A stretch of 64,000 nucleotides of DNA from Siderastrea siderea (Eukaryota; Cnidaria; Anthozoa; Scleractinia; Rhizangiidae), in assembly GCA_964030785.1 (NCBI GenBank), contig OZ034968.1:59668899-59732898 (forward strand), in the 5' to 3' direction. Position 1 is the stretch's first letter, and each line of letters begins with the position of its first letter. This document shows positions 57,881 to 64,000 of the stretch, in pieces. The position numbers and the translations under genes are program-made. Below the pieces are notes generated by a model. The model saw only the letters and a list, made by a program, of their open reading frames with translations, was not told where the DNA came from and did not search any database.

Positions 57881-58729
57881 AAAAAAGGAAGAAACACGAC
57901 TTTTGTGGATTAAATGCAACTTGTAAATTGTGGATAAGTTAGTAAGTTGTATTAAGTTTAGTTAATTTATGTAAAGAGGTCGTATTGATTGGTGTGTGAA
58001 TCTGTACATGTTTTCACTCACTTACTTCCACATACAGCTTACAAGTTGAAGACGAGCACCTAAAATGGTTTTTCAAGCATGGCATGGCAGTAGCGAACGC
58101 GTTCAACAGAAAATGTAATGTTCTTATCGTTCTTATGATTATCATCTACATATGAAAATCCGGGGTTTGCCTCGGTGTAAGAACCTGACAAGATTTTCTT
58201 CGTTCGTTAGCCATTGTTATTCTGAAACGCTGTTGTTTAAAATGTTTTGTTTCCTTTATTTTACGTCATCCGTGAGTTTAACAGGTTATTACAACGAGGC
58301 AAAGCCAAAATCCGGCAGGATTGTAGTAAGAAAAATCAACTACAGCTTTGCTTTCATGCAAATGGCATCGGACAGAATGGCTGGACATCATTAATTATTC
58401 ATAACCAACAAAGCGGCAAATTTGAATACGAGTTTGCTTTCAAAAGCCCGGAATAAGAGAAGAAAGGGCCCAAATTGGCCACGTAGGGTTCATAAAACTC
58501 GCTTTTCTGATTTATAGAAAGCCGAAACTAAACAACCCAAGCGAGGCTTTTTGAAGAAGAAGAATGTATCCACAATTTAAGCGTAAAACGAACGAGATTT
58601 AGAAAGTTTTAAGACTGTTCTTTTGCACTTGAAAATACAGATAAAACCAGCTTTTTTTATTATGAAGGCCGTTTTCAAGTGCGATTTTCTTAAAAACTAA
58701 ACTGTTTTCCTAAAACCCACACGCGGATT

Positions 58730-58942
58730 ATGGAAGATGGAACTGTTTTCGAAGAGAATCCGATTAAAAGTTTTAAAATTGATGAAGAGGAACCACTGTT
58801 CTGTTCAGTTTGAAAACTGCTAGTTGGAGGTGTGTTCGAAAATGGCGAGCGAGCTATTGTTTTAAGCCCACGACTGAATAACAATGAACAATGGTTGCTA
58901 ACTGACAAACAATACCCATTCAAGAAAACCACTCAATTGTAA
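58730..58942 (+). pseudogene. Unrecognised ORF with one in-frame TGA
   Basis: ATG at 58730 opens 27 codons (MEDGTVFEENPIKSFKIDEE.. to LFCSV). TGA follows at 58811-58813. The same frame then continues for 42 codons with protein-like composition (KLLVGGVFENGERAIVLSPR, NNNEQWLLTDKQYPF) to TAA at 58940. Two open halves in one frame suggest a recent nonsense change, possibly CGA to TGA. No family is recognised. It lies 87 bp upstream of the next ORF, in another frame, and may belong to the same element or gene. Confidence 0.4.
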
Positions 58943-59028
58943 AATAGTTCACAATAGCCGCGAATTTTAAAACTGATCTCGGTCCACCAGCTGATTCATT
59001 CGAAAACTTCCGACGACCAGATCACGTA

Positions 59029-59597
59029 ATGAACAAACAAGAGAGCGAAGACGTCACTGATCGGGAGCTGTTTTCAGAGCTCTTCGAAACCTCGATCAAC
59101 CCACTACTCATTCATATGGTACCTCCTTTTATTGATGAAATCTCCCCGATGTTTCACCTGCAAATAAATGGGGAAGCAGTGTATAAATGGAGAGATGTTT
59201 ATGGGCGCCCGAGGACAGTGTTCGACTGACTGCAAGCGAGTATTTTGCCTCTTGGCTACCAAATGACGGAATCTGCTCGAGAGCGTGTTGGGAACACAAC
59301 CGGCGAAGAGATTAGGCGATTTTGGCGAAAGATGCAATCGACCAAGGACGGCAAAAAGAGAAAAAGAATAAGAGCAGCGACTTGGATAAAACTGGCTATG
59401 AGACCGGACGAGATCAAGCAGACTCCAAACGACGTGTTGGCACAGCTCACTGAAGACAACAGGAAACTTCGCGCGGCCGTGGAGGAAAAAGGCGGCCGAT
59501 TTGTACGACGAGATGCGCCAGAGACTTGCACACATTCTGGAAAAGAGTTTACAGAAGTAGGAAAGAAGCAGCAACACAGAAATTTAACACAAATAAA
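59029..59597 (+). pseudogene. Unrecognised three-exon gene, exon 1 (in-frame TGA at 59227)
   Basis: ATG at 59029 opens a frame that would run 189 codons to an AAA|GTAAGT donor (phase 2), but TGA at 59227-59229 interrupts it after VYGRPRTVFD. Reading then continues LQASILPLGYQMTESARERV. The rest is basic and helical: GEEIRRFWRKMQSTKDGKKR, AATWIKLAMRPDEIKQTPND, and a coiled-coil-like LAQLTEDNRKLRAAVEE. With exons at 59700-59818 and 59910-60067 the phases fit a 281-codon product. Its charge suggests a nucleic-acid or chromatin role, but that is only a guess. No known domain was recognised. It may be a decayed copy of a repeated family. Confidence 0.5.
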
Positions 59598-59699
59598 GTA
59601 AGTCGCCTTTAATCTTTGCAATAAACAATTTAGTTACCAAGGGAATCACCTGAAAAAATAGGCTAAGTAGAATCATCTTCTGTTAATTTTTTTTTGTAG

Positions 59700-59818
59700 G
59701 AAGAGAGCTCAAGATGAACTGTGGTTTGCAGAAACGTACGGATTGATTCCCGAATCATTAATGCTCCAGGACAAAACTGGATTATTGCATGAAATTAACT
59801 TAAAGAAAACTCCAACAG
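59700..59818 (+). CDS. Unrecognised three-exon gene, exon 2
   Basis: A strong acceptor (aatttttttttgtag) in phase 2 and an ACAG|GTAACT donor in phase 1 enclose an open frame: KRAQDELWFAETYGLIPESL, then MLQDKTGLLHEINLKKTPT. It links exon 1 and exon 3 without a frame break. Confidence 0.55.
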
Positions 59819-59909
59819 GTAACTAAACTCCCAAGCATATATTTTATTTGAACTCAAAGATAATACACAAAACAGAGGGATAACTGTCCTCTTTGCCCTT
59901 CCTTGACAG

Positions 59910-60067
59910 ATGATGCTGAAAAGGAAAACACTGACACCAATAAGATAAACACAACTTTAAAAAGCCCAAAGATGCTAACAGCAAATGAAGACTTTCGTTT
60001 ACAGCGGTCAACTGGTTTCGTGATCGTGCCAGTTAAAAGTTCCAATTCTGCTTTTTCTCGTGTCTGA
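59910..60067 (+). CDS. Unrecognised three-exon gene, last exon
   Basis: The acceptor cctctttgcccttccttgacag is followed in phase 1 by DDAEKENTDTNKINTTLKSP and then LQRSTGFVIVPVKSSNSAFS to a TGA stop at 60065. The coding end and about 240 bp of following sequence are repeated at 63640-64000. Confidence 0.55.
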
Positions 60068-60310
60068 ACGTGAGAGGGCCTATTATAAGATACTGAATCG
60101 AAAGCTAGCCAGAAAAAGAATTCATTGCACATGAGCCCAAGGTTAAATGAAGCATGGTTTTCACTCAATATAATGCATGGTAATCGTTCCACAGTTAAAT
60201 AAGGTCTATAAGCCTTAATCCGCAAAAAACATTCAAAGCAGAAGCGAGTGACGCTACGAGAGCAGTGCAGTTTTTTTTTTCCAAGCCTGCAGGTAATTTT
60301 ATATGCACCG
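59960..60310 (+). repeat. Direct repeat, copy 1 (last exon and flank)
   Basis: Runs from AAAGATGCTAACAGCA through CAGCGGTCAACTGGTTTCGT to the AATGACACG region. It matches 63645-63970 in the same orientation at roughly 85-90% by eye. Confidence 0.75.
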
Positions 60311-60980
60311 TGCGAATGACACGAGTAGCTTAATTACCCCTCCGTCAGGACGGGGTCTAGTAATACGCGGTTTTTTTCACTCCGCCGTGAGGACGGGGTC
60401 TAGCAATACCCGTTTTTTTTTGGTGCTCACTTGCCCCAGACTTCCCTCGGCCAAACAAATATGCGTTGCAAATTTTCGGTCAACATAAGGACCATAAGCA
60501 ACGGCTCCAGCCGTTTAAGATCGATTCACTAAAATCTTTATGAAAGACGGTGTAGAAAATTACTAGGGATGCAATGGCCTAAAAATCTCTTCGACGAGAG
60601 CACAGAAAAAGATGACAACAAGCTTTGAAAGGCGCCGATTCGATACCCGAGCCTGCTAAACAGACATTATTCAATATTGAAATGCTTGCATTTCTTGCCA
60701 GTTTTGCTTTGCTTCGCCACAATCTTTAGGAATGTTTGTGTAGAAAACTAAAAGGAATTCAATGGGGTGAACTTCTCTTCGACGAGAGCAAGGACGAATG
60801 TGCTAGCGAGCTTTAATTTGAAAGCTGGCACGAACTCGCGATCGCTACAATAGTAGTTACGATGTAAAGTGTATGTATGAGTGCCAAGAAGTGAGTAATA
60901 CTGCTCTCCATAATTTCCCCCGACCACAGACCTTTAAAAAAGAAATTAGAAATAAGAACCAGGATCAAAGAAAAATCTTT

Positions 60981-61052
60981 GACCCCAGCGGGATTTGAAC
61001 CCAATACCTCCAGACTATATCACCGTTGCTCTACCAACTGAGCTACGAGGCC
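60981..61052 (-). repeat. tRNA-like sequence (SINE head or tRNA pseudogene)
   Basis: On the minus strand: GGCCTCG then TAGCTCAGTTGGTAGAGC (good A box), then GGGTTCAAATCCC-like B box, ending TGGGGTC, which pairs with the 5' end only through three G-T wobbles. The anticodon arm is unpaired at both ends and position 33 is not T. It is followed by TCAAAGATTTTTCTTTGATC. This suits a tRNA-derived SINE better than a working tRNA. Confidence 0.55.
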
Positions 61053-61120
61053 AGGAGGACAGAGCTGAATAACGCACTGCCCATGGTCGTTACGTCACTG
61101 CTCTCCTCCACTCTCTTCCC

Positions 61121-61164
61121 CAGAGCTGCGATCCTTTCGGCCAGCGCCACGGATCGCAGCTCTG
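61121..61164. repeat. 14-bp perfect hairpin stem
   Basis: CAGAGCTGCGATCC and GGATCGCAGCTCTG flank a 16-base loop. No T-run or other context explains it. Confidence 0.7.
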
Positions 61165-63602
61165 AGTTGTGGAAAATTTGTGAGTCTTGTTAATTGTGTT
61201 CGAAACGGACAATAAATTGTGGAATATTTTGTTCTTAATGCCGATTTAGTGCTGGGAGATATTAAAAGAAGAATTCGGTGTCTTTGGCGATATCATTAAG
61301 GTAAGTAGAGTTTTCGTTCAAAAGTAATTGTGGTTGAAAGCTTTTTATTTAAAGCTGTATTGCGGGAAGTCGAAGTGTCGTAAAGCGGCTGTCACTGTTC
61401 ATGAAGATACCTTATTCTCTTACAATGAACTTTTAAAATTTTATAATTGGAAATTTTTAAACTTGTAATGAAGCAAGTTGAAAGTTACACTAATACAAAC
61501 GTGTACTTAGTTTTAATATTTATTCCACTAACACCGACCATAGTTTTTGTTCAATGGCGGTGTTGCCCCGTAAAAACCAAAATCTTAATTTAAGACGTTT
61601 CTATTGAACGAAAGCTTTACTTACCTCAACGATAATAATGTTATTGGAATTTTTGACAGTTTACTCTTGTCTGAAGCGGTGCCATGCATATGACACGAAC
61701 ACCTGTTGTTGTCTTTCTCGAGTTGTTTTCTGTGGCGCTGAGAAGCGAGCGATTCAGCATTTACTTGACCAACACGACAAAGTTTACCCTAAGTATCAGG
61801 CTTTCTGGGAAAAAGTCGTCATAAATCGCCTTGGAATTCACTTGCCCGTGGACTTCCACATTTAAAGCAATTTTCTTGGGCTGACACGAAAACAGAGGAA
61901 ACAGAGGAAAAAATGAGTCCCACAACCAATACAACACCACTTGCAACTTTCGCGATAAAATAAAGCGACTGGGACATGTAAGCACAGTTCGTAAAATCTC
62001 GTTTAAGCCAAAATTTCACAATTTTACCGATGAAAACAAAATTTTTTCAAACCGAAATAAGGTACAATATGGAATTGGCTGTCCAAAAACACACAGACTT
62101 TTCTTAAACACGCAACACTGTGCTTAACCAACGGGTTTGTTTACCGTACGGGAAAATCCTACAAATACCGGCCATTTTGAATAGCCCGCCAGGCCTGCCA
62201 AGTCGGCAAGTCGGGTTCGCGCGCGGTCGCCCGCGTTTCACACCGCTGACCGCTCAGCATTATTCAGCTCTGTCGGCCGGGAGCCGGTATCCATCCGCTG
62301 ACCGATGAGCGGCAGACTCTCAATTGCGTTTGATGGTGCAATCGGCGTGGCGTTTGATGGTGCGTTGAAAGTGGAAGTTCCTGCCATCGAAGGAACGAGG
62401 GGAGAGAGAACAACGGCGGGGTTAATGCCCCTGGGGCTTTTCTTGTTTCATTTTTATTTTCCTTTTTTTTGGTGGTCACTTGCCCCAGGCCTACGGGTTT
62501 CTCTCGGCCAGACAAATTCTTGTCGCGTCTTTCGTTACACAGGTTAGAGCTCGTATCTTGAGTGGCCGTTAATAATTTTGCACCCTAGGGGAGGGACAAC
62601 AACGGCGGGCTTTAATGCCCCTGAGGCTTTTCTTGTTGGAGATGTACTCGTGCTCAAAGCAGGCATGCAAGGGATTGAGTGAGTTTCCGTCATGTTTTCG
62701 TTTAAACGAAAGCCATGTTAGAACTAAAAACGTATTTAAACAATCAACAGAGTTTTAATCGGTCACTAAAGTTTTCCATAAATGGCGGGTTACTTGTTGA
62801 CGAGCGCAAAAGATCCCTGCATTGGAGGCCTATCTAAACCAGTTTCACTTTTCTTATAATACTCTCTTTTCAAATTTAGGAACATACAGGAACTTTGCAT
62901 GCAAATTCATGTAGTGTAGTCTTTAATAGGAGGTGCGAACCAAGTAAGTAAAATCGTGCTTGCGGTGTGAAATATGGCTCTACATAAAATAATAAAATAA
63001 CAGACTTGTATTTGCGTGATCTTGAAATACATTGACATTGGCCTAACTTTTGTTTATTTCTAAAAAAGCATTATCATTGTGTATTTGCTTAAAATTAAAT
63101 TTATTAAATCAATTTCTGGAATTGAAAGTTATCAAATGCTGATTAAATTTGAAAACATTCTGAAAGGGAACTTCATGGTACCCAAGAACGTCAAGTCTCC
63201 ACAACTGAGATTCCGTGAAGGCAAAGCTTTCTGTTATCTAAGGTTATCCAACTTCCTTTCTGATCATCGATGGTCAGCTATTGTCACCTCGTAAGCTATT
63301 AAGTAAGTGGTTACATAACCAACATGCCTTTTAAGGTAGTGGTTCACACAGTAACAGGCGGGATGAAAAATTATTTGACTCGCGGTGCAGTGAAAATGAT
63401 TAAAGGTGGATAGACCTACAAAAAAACCTACGCCACCGCCAGTGGCCAAACATAACGTTTTATCCTACCACACTAAATTTAGCTAATTTCGTGACAAATT
63501 TTTACTCTAGTAATTCTTGGCTGGGGATAAAAACGCTAACGTGGGTTTAAGCTTTCAATTTTATACATATGTGAAAATTCTAATGAGGAGATTTACCTTT
63601 AG

Positions 63603-63751
63603 GCAATTCAAAACAGATACAATTTAAAGTAGACACCTTCAAAAAGTCGAAAGATGCTAACAGCACATGGAGACTAATTCGTTTACAGCGGTCAACTGGT
63701 TTCGTAACCGTGCCGGTTAAAAGTTCCAATTCTGCTTTTTCTCGTGTCTGA
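63603..63751 (+). CDS. Second copy of the last exon of the unrecognised gene
   Basis: A possible acceptor (gagatttacctttag) leads in phase 1 to an open frame of 49 codons: NSKQIQFKVDTFKKSKDANS, then TWRLIRLQRSTGFVTVPVKS, ending SAFSRV and TGA. It is homologous to 59960-60067. The frame upstream of LQRSTG differs because of a one-base indel. No matching exons 1 and 2 were found to its left, so it may be an orphan exon of a partial duplication. Confidence 0.4.
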
Positions 63752-64000
63752 ACGTGAGGGGGCCTTATGTTAAGATACTGAATCGAACGCTAGCCTGTAA
63801 AATAATTCATTGCACATGAGCGCAAGGTTGAAATGTATAAACATGGTTTTTTATAATACATGGCAGTCGTTCCACAGTATAAGCCTTAATCCGCAAAAAT
63901 ACTTAAAGCAAAAGATGGTGACGCTAGCCTTCGAAAGCAGTACAGCTTTATACACCACGCAAATGACACGTAATATGATGCACTGTGAGAAGAATGACGG

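Larger units (their letters stand above)
50163..58350 (+). repeat. Segmental duplication, copy B (8.2 kb, expanded by insertions)
   Basis: Same order and orientation as 43105-48240. The extra length comes mainly from about 0.3 kb near 50570-50870, about 1.5 kb at 51050-52585, a 375-bp MITE at 52653-53027, about 0.83 kb at 57055-57880 and about 0.15 kb near 58160-58310. No gene is recognised. Confidence 0.85.
60068..63602. other. Stretch between the two last-exon copies, no clear gene
   Basis: It holds a two-unit repeat GAGGACGGGGTCTAG/CAGGACGGGGTCTAG (60345-60415) and paired motifs CACTTGCCCCAG (60426 and 62476). A repeated CAACGGCGGG..TTAATGCCCC block lies at about 62411 and 62600. A tRNA-like element and a hairpin are also present. 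ORFs at 61638-61865 (GAEKRAIQHLLDQHDKVYPK..) and 63079-63294 look partly protein-like but have no recognised family or consistent splice phase. Confidence 0.45.

Noticed and set aside
59104..59577. 157-codon minus-strand ORF across the unknown gene
   Set aside because: The plus strand has consistent splice sites and phases through three exons; the minus ORF is uninterrupted probably by chance and lacks motifs. I am less sure of this than of the other shadows.
60981..61052. Functional tRNA gene on the minus strand
   Set aside because: A and B boxes are good, but the anticodon stem is mispaired at both ends, position 33 is A, and the acceptor stem depends on three wobbles. It fits a SINE head.

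Overview
The window looks like genomic DNA of an anthozoan cnidarian, probably a stony coral. This is inferred from four things: AT-rich, intron-rich eukaryotic sequence; small phase-1 Ig exons; rhodopsin-family GPCR paralogues; and a very dense load of small inverted-repeat DNA transposons, tRNA-derived repeats and microsatellites. The species cannot be named from the sequence alone.

Layout. (1) 0.26-3.2 kb, minus strand: the 5' part of an FGF-receptor-like gene, with a signal-peptide exon, a 29-nt micro-exon, Ig2 and Ig3. The transmembrane and kinase part would lie beyond the left edge. (2) 6.6-9.3 kb: a decayed pogo/Tigger-like element carrying nested insertions. One is a 174-bp foldback with a 9-bp target duplication, whose empty site survives at 28.7 kb. 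(3) 9.95-10.18 kb: a broken partial copy of the C-tail of the next gene. (4) 12.1-17.9 kb, minus: a three-coding-exon class A GPCR of 529 aa (GPCR-1). (5) 30.9-40.3 kb, minus: a four-coding-exon paralogue of 338 aa (GPCR-2) with the same two downstream intron positions and phases. Its first coding intron holds a 4.3-kb transposon with terminal inverted repeats of about 0.4 kb, carrying a PIN/FEN-like ORF with a Cys-rich CXC tail interrupted by a stop. (6) 43.1-48.2 kb and 50.2-58.3 kb: a direct segmental duplication without recognisable genes. The second copy is inflated by datable insertions, and the first copy serves as the empty site. (7) 58.7-60.1 kb, plus: an unrecognised three-exon gene with one in-frame TGA, preceded by another ORF with one TGA. 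A second copy of its last exon lies at 63.6 kb.

How the genes relate. The FGFR-like protein and the two GPCRs are all cell-surface receptors, but nothing shows that they act together. The GPCR pair arose by local duplication. Both have D3.32, ERC in place of DRY, CWxP and NPIIY. Both lack the Cys pair that normally ties TM3 to extracellular loop 2. The rest of the window is mostly transposon turnover, and several insertion events can be ordered from sequence inside the window.
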